64,000 bases of DNA from JACCTU01 sp963798985. GTDB taxonomy: Bacteria; Actinomycetota; Thermoleophilia; Gaiellales; Gaiellaceae. The position numbers were made by a program, and so were the translations under genes. Within the stretch, counting starts at the first letter, position 1, and the number at the start of each line of letters is the position of its first letter. Below, one piece after another: positions 29,010 through 38,004 of the stretch. The stretch lies in contig CAWCVL010000009.1 in the NCBI GenBank assembly GCA_963798985.1, positions 124,001-188,000 on the forward strand, given 5' to 3'. The notes under the pieces were generated by a model. It saw only the letters and a list, made by a program, of their open reading frames with translations, did no database searches and was not told where the DNA came from.

Positions 29010-29038
29010 TGCGTACGGGCAAATCACGGGTGTTACAA
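29010..29038 (-). promoter_or_regulatory. Candidate promoter for the NlpC/P60 gene
   Basis: On the minus strand TTGTAA (29038-29033) and TACGCA (29015-29010) are separated by 17 bases, fitting a sigma-A-like promoter about 130 bases ahead of the gene. The 200-base divergent gap 28868-29067 otherwise shows no clear riboswitch; I checked for the c-di-AMP ydaO motif common before such genes and did not find it. Weak -10 match. Confidence 0.35.
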
Positions 29039-29067
29039 GCTCTGGGGGTCTGGTAGCGTCCGGCTTC

Positions 29068-30108
29068 GTGCGCGGGTGCTCGAGCCAGCTCGCAACGCGC
29101 CAGGTCGCTGTTCTGCTGGGTCTGACCGCGATTCTGGCGCTCCCGACAGCGGGCGGCGCCGCCTCGCCCGCGGGCGGGGCCGACGAGCTGAGGGAGCGGG
29201 GCACCTCGCTCGCAGCGAAGGAGCGGACGGCCACCCAGGAGCTCTACTCCCTGGAGGCCCAGCTCGTCGCCGCCCGCTCGCGCCTCGATGCGTTGACGGC
29301 GGAGCGCGAGGCCGCGGAGGCGCGCCTGACCCGCCTGCGGATCGAGCTCAACGTGGCGTGGCAGTCCGCCTACATCGCCGAGGAGCGCCTCGGGGCGCGG
29401 ATCCGTCAGCTCTACGAGCAGGGGCAGCTCGACCCGGTGGCGATCCTGCTCGGCGCCGAAACGCTCAACGAGGCGATCGGCGGGCTCGACGGGCTCCGCA
29501 GCATCGCCGCCGGCGACCGGGACCTTCTCACCACGGTCCGGCAGGCGCGGGCTGACCTGACCCAGGCGAAGACGCACGTGGTGGCGCGCGTCGCGGCGCT
29601 GCGGGAGGCCGAGTCCGCGGCCGAGGCGACGGCAGCCTCCCTCGCCGCTGCGCGCACCGAGCGCACGGCCTACCTCGCTCAGTTGGCCCGACAGCGCGGC
29701 TTCAATGCGCGACGGCTCGACCGCGTGCGCAGGATTGCCCGCGCCGCGGGCGAACGGACCGAGGCGCTCGCGACCCCCGCCGAGGCGGCTGCGGCACCGG
29801 CGCCCGGTCCGGTAGCGGCACCTACGGCCGCCTACACCGGCGGCGAGCAAACGTTGACGGTGTCCTCGACCGGCTATGTGCTCCGCGGGCGAACCGCCAG
29901 CGGCCTGCCGACCGCTTGGGGGATCGTGGCGGTCGACCCGTCGGTGATCCCGCTCGGCACGCGGCTGACGATCCCCGGCTACGGGGAGGGCGTCGCCGCC
30001 GACACCGGCGGGGCTGTCCGCGGTGCGACGATCGACCTCTGGTTCCCGACGGTCGCGCAGGCGCAGGCCTGGGGCCGGAGGACTGTGACGATCACGCTTC
30101 ACGGCTAG
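29068..30108 (+). CDS. Exported coiled-coil protein with C-terminal 3D domain
   Basis: 346 residues from GTG 29068. A signal peptide (VAVLLGLTAILALPTAGGAAS) leads to a coiled coil of about 190 residues similar in plan to that of the adjacent NlpC/P60 protein (both have RIRQLYEQGQLDPVAILLGAE-like hinge text). After an Ala/Pro linker comes a 3D domain: SSTGYVLRGRTASGLPTAWG, VAVDPSVIPLGTRLTIPGYG, VAADTGGAVRGATIDLWF, with three conserved Asp. The domain occurs in MltA and RpfB/Sps proteins and resembles lytic transglycosylase folds. It probably acts in the wall alongside the divergent endopeptidase. Confidence 0.85.
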   Translation: MRGCSSQLATRQVAVLLGLTAILALPTAGGAASPAGGADELRERGTSLAAKERTATQELYSLEAQLVAARSRLDALTAEREAAEARLTRLRIELNVAWQSAYIAEERLGARIRQLYEQGQLDPVAILLGAETLNEAIGGLDGLRSIAAGDRDLLTTVRQARADLTQAKTHVVARVAALREAESAAEATAASLAAARTERTAYLAQLARQRGFNARRLDRVRRIARAAGERTEALATPAEAAAAPAPGPVAAPTAAYTGGEQTLTVSSTGYVLRGRTASGLPTAWGIVAVDPSVIPLGTRLTIPGYGEGVAADTGGAVRGATIDLWFPTVAQAQAWGRRTVTITLHG

Positions 30109-30135
30109 ACTCGGCGCAACACGACGCGGGGGGAC

Positions 30136-30816
30136 ATGACGCAGCAGCTGGAGTCGACCGAGCCGCGCCAAGACGCGCTCAGAGTCGTGATCGTGGACGA
30201 CCACGACCTCTTTCGCACAGGGTTGCGCAACCTGCTCGAGGAGCAGGGGATTCTCGTGGTCGGCGAGGCGGCAGCAGGGGGCGACGCCGTTCGGTCGGTC
30301 CGTGAGCTCGCCCCCGACGTCGTCGTGATGGATCTCAACATGCCCGGAATGACGGGCGTCGAGGCGACGCGACAGATCACCGGCATCGCGCCGCTGACGC
30401 GCGTGCTCGTGCTGACGATCTCCGACCAGGACAGCGACGTGCTCGACGCGATCCTCGCCGGGGCGTGCGGCTACCTGCTCAAGGACTCGTCGATCCAGGA
30501 CCTGATGACCGGGATCCGGGCGGCGTCGATCGGCGAGTCGCTCATCTCCCCCAACATCGCGTCGAAGGTCCTGCAGCGGGTCCGCTCGACGAGCAGCGTC
30601 CCCTCGATCGCGGCAACGATCCGCGCCGAGCTCTCGGACCGTGAGATCGAGGTGCTGAAGCTGATCGCGAACGGCAAGGACAACGCGGTGATCGCCGGCG
30701 AGCTGCACATCAGCCCGAAGACGGTCAAGAATCACATCTCGAACATCCTGATGAAGCTGCAGATCGACAACCGCATCCAGGCGGCTGTCTACGCAGTCAA
30801 GTCCGGGATCGTCTGA
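30136..30816 (+). CDS. NarL/LuxR-family response regulator
   Basis: 226 residues. Receiver domain: VVIVDDHDLFRTGLRNLL with the acidic pair, VVVMDLNMPGMTG with the phospho-acceptor Asp66, and GYLLKDSS with the conserved Lys. A linker is followed by a LuxR helix-turn-helix: LSDREIEVLKLIANGKDN, ISPKTVKNHISNIL. No histidine kinase gene is adjacent. It starts 27 bases after the 3D-domain gene and may share its transcript, linking it to cell-envelope control. Confidence 0.93.
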   Translation: MTQQLESTEPRQDALRVVIVDDHDLFRTGLRNLLEEQGILVVGEAAAGGDAVRSVRELAPDVVVMDLNMPGMTGVEATRQITGIAPLTRVLVLTISDQDSDVLDAILAGACGYLLKDSSIQDLMTGIRAASIGESLISPNIASKVLQRVRSTSSVPSIAATIRAELSDREIEVLKLIANGKDNAVIAGELHISPKTVKNHISNILMKLQIDNRIQAAVYAVKSGIV

Positions 30817-30831
30817 TTAGCTGGAGAGGCG

Positions 30832-30870
30832 CAAGTCGCGAATCCGCTTGCGCGGATCCGCGACCGCTTG
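30832..30870 (-). terminator. Hairpin between convergent genes
   Basis: An inverted repeat TCGCGAATCCG/CGGATCCGCGA with outer CAAG/CTTG lies in the gap between the response regulator and the coiled-coil gene at 30896. Its one imperfect pair is G-T on the minus strand, suggesting it belongs to the minus-strand transcript. There is no T run, so it is only a weak terminator candidate. Confidence 0.35.
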
Positions 30871-30895
30871 GTACCTCGCATCGCCCTTTGGGCCG

Positions 30896-31222
30896 CTAAG
30901 CCGCAGCGCGGGCGGCGTCTGCTCGCTCGCGCAGCGAACCGAGCACCTCGCGCAGCCGGACGAGCTCGGCGTCGGCGGCGCTCAGCCGTTGTGCAAGCCC
31001 GACGATCTCCTCGGTGCGGTGCAGCTCGAAGTCCGTTTCCGCGCCGAGCGCGGCCGCGAGCTCGGTGATCCGGCGCTCGATGCGCCACCGCTCGCCCTCG
31101 AGCGCGAGCGCAGCGGCGTATCCGGAGGTCAACGTATCCTCGATCTCGTCGAGTGCCCGAGGCGCGATTTCGTCGTCGAGCACAGCCTCGATCTCAGCGA
31201 TGATGGGATTCACGTCCGTCAT
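30896..31222 (-). CDS. Small alpha-helical coiled-coil protein, unknown function
   Basis: 108 residues from ATG 31222. Most of it is predicted helix, with heptads in the region ERRITELAAALGAETDFELH and AADAELVRLREVLGSLRER. No family motif is visible. The protein is acidic and probably cytoplasmic. It is divergent from dacB, whose candidate start is only 28 bases away. Confidence 0.65.
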   Translation of the reverse strand: MTDVNPIIAEIEAVLDDEIAPRALDEIEDTLTSGYAAALALEGERWRIERRITELAAALGAETDFELHRTEEIVGLAQRLSAADAELVRLREVLGSLRERADAARAAA

Positions 31223-31250
31223 GGGTGACCGGGAGGGGTCGCAAACGATT

Positions 31251-32499
31251 ATGGGTTCCGACGTGACGAGGGGCATGGGCCGGGCGGCCCATCTTGACCG
31301 GCGGACAGGCCCACGTTGGTGGGTCGTAATCGCCCTCGCAGCGCTCGTGGCCCCGGGATCGGCACAGGCCGCGCCCCCGCTCCAGGCCCGTCTGGCGAAG
31401 GCCCTGGCCGTCCCGCACGTCCAAAGCGACCAGACCGGCGCGGTCGCGATCGACCTGCGCACCGGCCGCAAGGTCTTCGCGCTCAACGAGCAGCGCGGCT
31501 TCCTGCCCGCCTCGACCGAGAAGCTCGCCCTCGCCTTCGCGGCGCTCCACGACCTCGGTTCAGGCTTCCGGATCGAGACGGACGTGCTCGGCGACGGTGC
31601 GCTCGAAGGCACGACGTGGCGCGGTGAGCTCGTGTTGAAGGGATTCGGCGACCCCACGCTGTCCCGTGCCGACCTGCGCACACTGGCCCGCGGCGTGCGG
31701 GCCTTCGGGATCCGACGCGTCACGGGCGGCGTGGTCGGAGACGAGTCGTACTTCGACTCGCGCCGCGTCGTCTCGGGCTGGAAGCCCTCCTATCTGATCG
31801 AGGAGTCGCCCCCGCTCTCCGCACTGATCGTCGACCGCGGACACTACGGCCGGGGGATCGCTGCGAACCCCGCGCTCGTCGCAGCGCAGCTCTTCCGCAT
31901 CGAGCTGCACGCGGCCGGAGTCGCCGTCGGCGCGCGGCGCGCGCGTCGGCACGACCCCGGCGGCCGACTTCCCGCTTGCGTTCGTGCACTCGGCGACGCT
32001 CGGCCAGATCGTCCGCTACATGGGCGTCGAGAGCGACAACTTCACCGCGGAGATGCTCCTCAAGCAGCTCGGCGCGCAGGAGGGCGACCCCGGCACGAGC
32101 GCCCGCGGCGCAGCCGCCGCGACGGCGGTGCTGCGCGTGCTCGGCGTTCCGCTCGGCGGCGTGCGCCTCGTCGACGGCTCCGGGCTCTCGCTGCTGAACC
32201 GGCTGACCGCGACGTCGCTCGTCTCGCTCCTGCAGATCGCGTGGACCGACTCGGCCTTGCGGCCCGTGTTCGTTCGCGTGCTGCCGGTCGCGGGGATCAG
32301 CGGGACGATGAAGCGCCGGCTCGCTCCCGTCCGTGGGCGCGTGCAGGCGAAGACCGGGACGACGAACACGGCGTCGACGCTCGCGGGCTACGTGACCGGG
32401 CGCTACGCGTTCGCGATCCTGCACAACGGACGACCCGTGTCGACGACGTGGGCTCGGCTCGCGCAGGACCGCTTCGTGCTCGTGCTAGCGGGTCCCTAG
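31251..32499 (+). CDS. dacB: D-Ala-D-Ala carboxypeptidase/endopeptidase, PBP4 type (one frameshift)
   Basis: About 416 residues from ATG 31251 (ATG 31275 also fits). A signal peptide (WVVIALAALVAPGSAQA) precedes a family S13 penicillin-binding domain. All three active-site motifs are present: PASTEKLAL (SxxK), GVESDNFTAEM (SxN) and VQAKTGTTNTAS (KTG). It trims or cuts pentapeptide crosslinks in peptidoglycan outside the membrane. A surplus base near 31940, in a GC-repeat, shifts the frame; removal gives ARVGTTPAADFPLAFVHSAT. The 3' end overlaps convergent ligA by 15 bases. Confidence 0.88.
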
Positions 32500-34503
32500 A
32501 AGCGTCACGAGTGCGGCCTCGTCGAGGAGGGGCACTCCCTCGCGCTGAGCCTTGGTCAGCTTCGAGTTGCCGGGCTCCTCGCCGACGACGAGACCGGTCG
32601 TCTTCTTCGAGACGGAGTTCGTCACCTTCGCGCCGAGCGCCTCGAGCGCCGCGGCCGCCTGTTCGCGCGAGAACGCCTCGAGCGTCCCTGTGACGACGTA
32701 CGTGTTCCCGCTGAGCGGGCCCTCCTTCGGCTTGTCCTCCTCCCCGATCTGAAAGCGCAGTCCGAGGTCTCGGAGCTCGGCGACGAGCGCGCGGTTCTGC
32801 TCGTCGGCGAACCACTCTGCGATCGACTCGGCACGGTCGGCGCCGATCCCGTCGACCTCGGTGATCTCCTCCTGCGTCGCGTCGAGCAGCCGGTCGACCT
32901 GCTCGAAGTGGCGCGCAAGGTTCTGCGCGGTCACCCAGCCGACGTCGGGGATGTTGAGCCCGAACAGCACGCGGCTGAAGGGAATCGCCTTCGACGCCTG
33001 GATCGACTCGATCGCGTTCGTCGCCGAGATCTCGCCGTAGCCTTCGAGCTCGATCAGCTGGTCCTTGGTCAGCCGGTACAGCTCGGGGAGCGAGCGCACG
33101 AGCCCGAGCTCCCAGAGCCTGCGCACCGATTGCTCGCCGACACCCTCGATGTCCGCTGCCGCCTGCACCCAGTTGATGAGCGACTCGAGCCCGCGCGAGG
33201 GGCACGCGCGGTTCGGGCACCGGTGCATCGCCTCGCCCTCGGGCTTGACGATCTCTGCGCCGCAGAGGGGACAGTGCGTCGGCATCCGGAACGGCTTCGT
33301 CCCTCGCTTGTGCGGCAGCACCGGGCCGACGACCTGCGGGATCACGTCGCCGGCGCGCTGGACGATCACCTCGTCGCCCTCGCGGATGTCCTTCCGGTTG
33401 ATGTCCTCTTCGTTGTGCAGCGTCGCGCGCGAGATGGTCACGCCGCCGACCTCGACGGGCTCGAGAATCCCCCAGGGGTTCAACGCACCCGTGCGCCCGA
33501 CGCGGATCGCGATCTTCTGGAGCGTCGTCGACGCCTTCGTCGGCGCCCACTTGAAGGCTCGCGCCCAGCGCGGCCGGTCGTGCAGCGCGCCGAGTCGCTC
33601 CTGCTGCGCGAACGAGTCGACCTTGATCACGAGCCCGTCGATCTCGTAGTCGAGCTCCATGCGACGCTGCTCCCACTCGGCGATCGCGCGCGCGACCGAC
33701 TCGATCGACTCATGACGCTCCGCGAGGGGATTCGTTCGGAAGCCCCGCTCGCGCAGCCACTGCAACGCATCCCAGTGGCCGGCGGTCGGGAGCTTGCCGC
33801 GATGGCCGAGACCGTGGACCCAGATGTTGAGCGGGCGCTCGGCGGTGATCTGCGAGTTCTTCTGCCGGAGCGAGCCGGCAGCTGCGTTCCGCGGGTTCGG
33901 CGTCGTCTTCTTGCCCTCGGCGGCGAGCCGCTCGTTCAGCTCGACGAAGCCCGACAGCGGCATGTACACCTCGCCGCGTACTTCGAGCAGCGGCAGCGGC
34001 TTCTCGCCCTTCGGGAGCTGCATGCGCGTCGAGATCGACTTGATCGTCTTCAGGTTCGTCGTCACGTCCTCGCCGCGGCGACCGTCACCGCGCGTCGCGC
34101 CGCGCACGAGCTTCCCGTCCTGGTAGATGAGGTTGATCGAGAGGCCGTCGATCTTCGGCTCCGTCACGTACACGACGTCGTCGGTGCCGAGCCGCTTCGT
34201 GACGTCGGTGTGCCACTTCTCGAGCGACTCCTCGGTCGTGACTTTCTCGAGCGAGCCCATCGGCGACGGGTGGTCGACCTTCTCGAACTTGTCCGACGGC
34301 GGTGCGCCGACGCGCTGCGTCGGCGAGTCGGGCGTTACGAGCTCCGGGTTCTTCCGCTCGAGCTCGAGCAGCTCGTCGAAGAGCTTGTCGAACTTCGCGT
34401 CCGAGATCTCGGGGTCGTCGAGGACGTGGTAGCGGTAGAGGTGGTAGTCGACGAGGTCGCGCAGCTCGGCCGCGCGCCTCTTCCCGTCGTCAGAGCGCGC
34501 CAA
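32485..34503 (-). CDS. ligA: NAD-dependent DNA ligase
   Basis: 672 residues, standard length. It seals nicks in replication and repair using NAD. The adenylation motif KIDGLSINLIYQDG supplies the Lys that receives AMP. It is followed by the OB fold, a four-cysteine zinc finger (CPLCGAEIV and HRCPNRACPS), helix-hairpin-helix repeats around YGEISATNAIESI, and a C-terminal BRCT domain (NTYVVTGTLEAFSREQA). The frame is intact. The upstream HAD gene overlaps its start by 14 bases. Confidence 0.97.
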   Translation of the reverse strand: MARSDDGKRRAAELRDLVDYHLYRYHVLDDPEISDAKFDKLFDELLELERKNPELVTPDSPTQRVGAPPSDKFEKVDHPSPMGSLEKVTTEESLEKWHTDVTKRLGTDDVVYVTEPKIDGLSINLIYQDGKLVRGATRGDGRRGEDVTTNLKTIKSISTRMQLPKGEKPLPLLEVRGEVYMPLSGFVELNERLAAEGKKTTPNPRNAAAGSLRQKNSQITAERPLNIWVHGLGHRGKLPTAGHWDALQWLRERGFRTNPLAERHESIESVARAIAEWEQRRMELDYEIDGLVIKVDSFAQQERLGALHDRPRWARAFKWAPTKASTTLQKIAIRVGRTGALNPWGILEPVEVGGVTISRATLHNEEDINRKDIREGDEVIVQRAGDVIPQVVGPVLPHKRGTKPFRMPTHCPLCGAEIVKPEGEAMHRCPNRACPSRGLESLINWVQAAADIEGVGEQSVRRLWELGLVRSLPELYRLTKDQLIELEGYGEISATNAIESIQASKAIPFSRVLFGLNIPDVGWVTAQNLARHFEQVDRLLDATQEEITEVDGIGADRAESIAEWFADEQNRALVAELRDLGLRFQIGEEDKPKEGPLSGNTYVVTGTLEAFSREQAAAALEALGAKVTNSVSKKTTGLVVGEEPGNSKLTKAQREGVPLLDEAALVTLLGTR

Positions 34504-35129
34504 GCAGCTCCTCCACGTTCTCGACGATCGCGTCCGGCGCCTCGCGCTCCAGGCGCCCGCGCGAGTGGATCCGCCCCCACGTGACGGCGATGGAACCCAT
34601 CGCCCGCCGCCTTTGCCGCCTGGATGTCGAAGGGCGAGTCGCCGACGTAGACCGCGTTCGCGGGATCCTCGCCGAGCCGCTCGAGCGCGAGCAGCAGCGG
34701 CTCCGGGTTCGGCTTGTGGCGCTCGGTGTCCTCCGCGACGACGGCGACCGCGAAGAAGCGCTCGAGCTCCGGAAGCGCCTCGAAGGCGAGGGTGAGCGAC
34801 GCGCGCCGCTTGGCCGTGACGACTGCGAGGCGCCTGCCTTCCGAGCGCAGCGTCTCGAGTGCGTCGAGCATGCCCGCGCAGGGCTCCAGCCCGTCGTGGA
34901 GCTCGGCGTTGTGGGCGCTGTAGACCGCGATCAGCTCCTCGGCCCGCTCGGGGTCGAGCGCCTCCATCTGCTCCCGGAGCCCGGGTCCGCCGACCGCCGC
35001 GAGGAGCTCGTGGTCGGGGATCTCGCGGCGCAGCACCGTGCTCGTGGCATGCCGGAACGAGGCCAGGATGATCGCTCCCGAGTCCACGAGCGTGCCGTCC
35101 AGATCGAACAGAACCGAGCGGTAACGCAC
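34490..35129 (-). CDS. HAD-superfamily phosphatase, Gph-like (one frameshift)
   Basis: About 213 residues from GTG 35129. Motifs: SVLFDLDGTLVDSG (DxD), LAVVTAKRRASL (Thr), HKPNPEPLL (Lys) and AVYVGDSPFDIQAAKAAG (acidic). The plan is that of phosphoglycolate/pyrophosphatase-type HAD enzymes. A surplus base near 34600 breaks AAG from MGSIAVTWGRIHSRGRL; removal carries the frame on to TGA at 34490. Convergence of neighbours and the short overlap with ligA suggest cotranscription with the ligase. Confidence 0.85.
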
Positions 35130-35163
35130 GTACCCGATCGTATCGACCTGCGAAGTGGGCACA

Positions 35164-35640
35164 ATGCAGCCCGTGCGCCGCTCCTCGCTGCTGTTGCTGC
35201 TGCTCGCACTCGCCCCCGGCTGCGGAGGCGGCGGCGCCGATCAGACCTCACCGCCGGGCACGACCGCCCCCACGAGCACGGACGTGCTCACGGTCACCCA
35301 GCCGGACAACACGGCCATGCCCGGTGAGGATCCGACCGGCGCCCCGACGTTCACCGTCACGCTGGCCGGCGAGAGCCACACGCCGACGGCAGGGCGTCCG
35401 TGGCGCTACACCGTTCGCGCGAAGTCGGAGGACGGCGGTCCCGCCGACGGCACCGCGAAGATGCGCATCTTCGTCGACGGCGAGCTCGTCGACACGTTGG
35501 GGTTCTTCACGTTCGAAGGACAGCTGGTGAGGACGCACGTCTGGCCCCGGTCGCTGCGCGGCGAATCCGCCGAGCTCCAGGCCGAGGTCGAGGGCGACGG
35601 CGGCACACAGCGCGCCGTCTTCCCGGTCGAAGTTCGCTAG
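35164..35640 (+). CDS. Small lipoprotein, unknown function
   Basis: 158 residues from ATG 35164. The signal SLLLLLLALAPGCGGGG ends in a lipobox-like APGC. It is followed by a Thr/Pro-rich linker of 45 residues and a compact beta-rich domain (TFTVTLAGESHTPTAGRPW, MRIFVDGELVDTLGFF, AVFPVEVR) with an immunoglobulin-like look. No enzyme motif. Its stop overlaps the convergent truA stop by four bases. Confidence 0.7.
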   Translation: MQPVRRSSLLLLLLALAPGCGGGGADQTSPPGTTAPTSTDVLTVTQPDNTAMPGEDPTGAPTFTVTLAGESHTPTAGRPWRYTVRAKSEDGGPADGTAKMRIFVDGELVDTLGFFTFEGQLVRTHVWPRSLRGESAELQAEVEGDGGTQRAVFPVEVR

Positions 35641-36368
35641 CCCGCGTAGTCGACGCGCTCGAGGTAGAGGCCCCAGGGCGGGGCCGTCGTCCCGGCGTCG
35701 GCGCGCACACCGTCCTCGAGCAACGCGGCGAGCTCATCGGGTGAGCGCTCGACCATCGTCCCGACGAGCGCCCGCACCATGTGGCGCAGGAAGCCGTTCG
35801 CCGTGATCTCGAGCTCGAGCGCGTCGCCGCGCCGGTGCCACACCACCGAGTGCACGTCGCGGACGAAGTCGCGGTGCTGCGTCTCCGTCGGCGTGAACGC
35901 GCGGAAGTCGTGCTCGCCGAGCAGGACGTCCGCGGCGTCGGCGAGCCCCTCCTCGTCGAAGGGCCTCGGGAGCCACCAGCTTCGGCCGCGCTCGAAGGGC
36001 GAGGGCGTCCGGCGTCGCCAGATCCGGTAGCGGTAGCTCCGCGACCGAGCGTCGTGTCGAGCGTGGAAGCCGGGCGCGACCTCCTCAACGGCGACAACCG
36101 CAACGTCGTCCGGAAGCTCGGCGTTGAGTGCTCCCGCGGTGCGCTCCGACGGAGGCCCGCCTTCGACGTCGACCGAGACGACCTGCCCGCGCGCGTGAAC
36201 ACCCGTGTCGGTGCGACCGGCGACGACGAGCTCGAACCAGCGCGGGAACACGTTCCCGAGCGCCTCGCGAACCTCGCCCTCGACCGTGCGGAGCCCGGGC
36301 TGCATCGCCCAGCCGGAGAAGTCGATCCCGTCGTACTCGAGGGTGAGCTTCAGCCGCACGCGCGGCAA
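35637..36368 (-). CDS. truA: tRNA pseudouridine synthase A
   Basis: 243 residues. TruA converts uridines 38-40 of the tRNA anticodon arm to pseudouridine. The family signature is VVAGRTDTGVHARGQVVS with the catalytic Asp. LEYDGIDFSGWAMQPGLRTV at the start and DFRAFTPTETQHRDFVRDV and NGFLRHMVRALVGT near the end are also typical. In many bacteria truA follows rplQ; here an nfeD gene, a repeat element and the AI-2E gene intervene. Confidence 0.95.
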   Translation of the reverse strand: MPRVRLKLTLEYDGIDFSGWAMQPGLRTVEGEVREALGNVFPRWFELVVAGRTDTGVHARGQVVSVDVEGGPPSERTAGALNAELPDDVAVVAVEEVAPGFHARHDARSRSYRYRIWRRRTPSPFERGRSWWLPRPFDEEGLADAADVLLGEHDFRAFTPTETQHRDFVRDVHSVVWHRRGDALELEITANGFLRHMVRALVGTMVERSPDELAALLEDGVRADAGTTAPPWGLYLERVDYAG

Positions 36369-36417
36369 CCTACTCCTTCACGCAGCGCGGTTCGCCTTTC
36401 CTTCACAGCTCATCAGC

Positions 36418-37500
36418 ATGAGCGGAGCCGTCCTCCGCGACGGCCATAGTGCCGCCGTGGCCTCCGTGTGGGACAAGGCGAAGCCGATCTACGTCGCGTT
36501 GCTGCTCGCGATCCTCACCTGGATCGCGCTCCAGGCGCTCGGCCGGCTCACCCACGTCCTGCTCATCCTCTTCGTCTCGATCCTCTTCGCAGCCGCGCTG
36601 ACGGGACCGGTGCGGCTGCTCGAGCGCCGGCGAGTGCCTCGGGCGATCTCGGTGATCCTCATCTACCTCGTCTCGCTCTTGCTCGTCGTCGGGCTGCTCT
36701 GGTTCGTCACGCCGCCGCTCTTCGACCAGGTCGCGAGCCTCGGCGACCGCGCTCCCGAGTACGCCGAGCGCTACGACCGGCTGCAGGAGGCGTACGAGGA
36801 GATCCGCGCGAACTACGGCAGCCTGCCGCCGTTCGACGTGCAGGTCGAGCGGTTGGGGAACGCGATCCTCGAGCGCGCCGGCCAACGTGCGCTCGAGCTG
36901 CCCGGCGCGCTGTTCGCGCTCTTCCTGGACGCGCTGAGCGTGTTCGTGATCTCGCTGCTGCTCGTCACGAACCGGGAGCGGATCCTCGGCTTCACGCTGA
37001 CGCTCGTCCACCCTGACGACCGGAAGTTCGTCGGCGGGCTCCTCGAGAAGATGTGGACTCGGGTCGGCGCGTACCTCCGCGCCAAGCTGATCGTGATGAC
37101 GATCGTGGGCGCGCTGACGTACGTCGCACTGCTCGTGATCGGCGTCCCGTTTGCGCTCGTGCTCGCAATCATCGTCGCGCTCGGCGAGACGATCCCGCGA
37201 GCGGGCCCATGGCTCGCCCGTATCCCGCTGCTCGGCATCGCCGCACTCGAGGGGTTGGCCACGTTCGGCCTCGTGTTCGCCGCGTCGGTCGTGATCGAGA
37301 ACGGGAAGGGCTACTTCATCTCGCCCTACGTCGAGGGCGACCAGCTCGACATCCACCCGCTGCTGGTCTTCGTGGCCGTGCTCGTCGGCGCGACGCTCGG
37401 CGGCTTCGCCGGCGCGTTCGTCGCTGTGCCGCTCGCCGCGATCGTCGACCTCTTCGTCGCGAGGTCGTCGTCCCGTGGCGGAAGCGAGAGATCGCGGAGT
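36418..37500 (+). CDS. AI-2E-family transporter (C-terminal frameshift)
   Basis: About 360 residues from ATG 36418 (GTG 36457 is possible). Several membrane segments are evident: IYVALLLAILTWIALQAL, VLLILFVSILFAAALTG, ISVILIYLVSLLLVVGLLW, and four near the end including LLVFVAVLVGATLGGFAGAF. The order and the VGAYLRAKLIVMTIVGALTY block match the TqsA/YdiK permease family. A frame change near 37465 is likely, because the next frame continues EVVVPWRKREIAESTYGRR, a plausible cytoplasmic tail; the true stop cannot be fixed. Confidence 0.85.
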
Positions 37501-37529
37501 CGACCTACGGCCGACGGTTCCACGATCGA

Positions 37530-37830
37530 GCGTCAGGTCGTCGCGCCCTCGACGCGAACCGGCGTTCCGATGTCGGCGCCCGCCTCGCAGCGTGCCGCCC
37601 AGATCTCGCCGCCGACCCGAACCTGGCCGAGCGGCCGGCAAGCGGTGATCACGACTCCGCGAACGCCCGATCAGCGTCTCGGCGCCGACCTGAACGTGGC
37701 GGCGCTTGCTGTACCAGAACCAGAACAGGATCTCCCCGACCTCGAGGACGAGCGCCCCGACGACGACGAGAACGTCCCAAGGCCCGTCGAGGACGAAGAA
37801 GGCGAGCAGGAGCGCGACGACGAGCGCCAC
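37530..37830 (-). CDS. NfeD-like membrane protein (one frameshift)
   Basis: About 100 residues from GTG 37830. Two membrane helices (ALVVALLLAFFVLDGPW and VLVVVGALVLEVGEILFWFW) precede an OB-fold-like segment. A surplus base near 37665 breaks the frame; removing it gives TLIGVRGVVITACRPLGQVRV and a TGA at 37530. This is the NfeD C-terminal domain plan, in proteins paired with stomatin-like membrane proteases. No stomatin gene is adjacent. It follows rplQ after the repeat element. Confidence 0.75.
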
Positions 37831-37835
37831 GGGTT

Positions 37836-37999
37836 AGTGGTCACCGCATGTCCGGCGCGTGCCCAATGGCCGCGCAGGGTGGTCGCTCGCAAGGACGCAG
37901 GGAGCGTTCGTACGTCGAACGTACGGGCGCGACTGAGGACGTGGCGAGCGGCCGCCCTGCGCGCCCCAGTGGGTGCGCGATGGGCGGGCGGGGGCCACT
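37836..37999 (+). repeat. Interspersed structured element, copy 2
   Basis: A 164-base long hairpin between nfeD and rplQ. Core: CAAGGACGCAGGGA (37890-37903), inner hairpin 37904-37930 (12 bp, two U-G pairs on the plus strand, 3-base loop), GACTGAGGACG (37931-37941). Flanking arms GGTCGCTCGC/GCGAGCGGCC and CGCGCAGGGT/GCCCTGCGCG pair with only wobble exceptions. The outermost arms are AGTGGTCACCGC/GCGGGGGCCACT. Arm sequences differ from copies 1 and 3, whereas the core is nearly identical. Confidence 0.8.
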
Positions 38000-38004
38000 G
38001 GGCC

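Noticed and set aside
28868..29067. Possible c-di-AMP (ydaO) riboswitch before cell-wall genes
   Set aside because: The gene context fits, but the conserved ydaO sequence blocks and pseudoknot arms are not recognisable on either strand.
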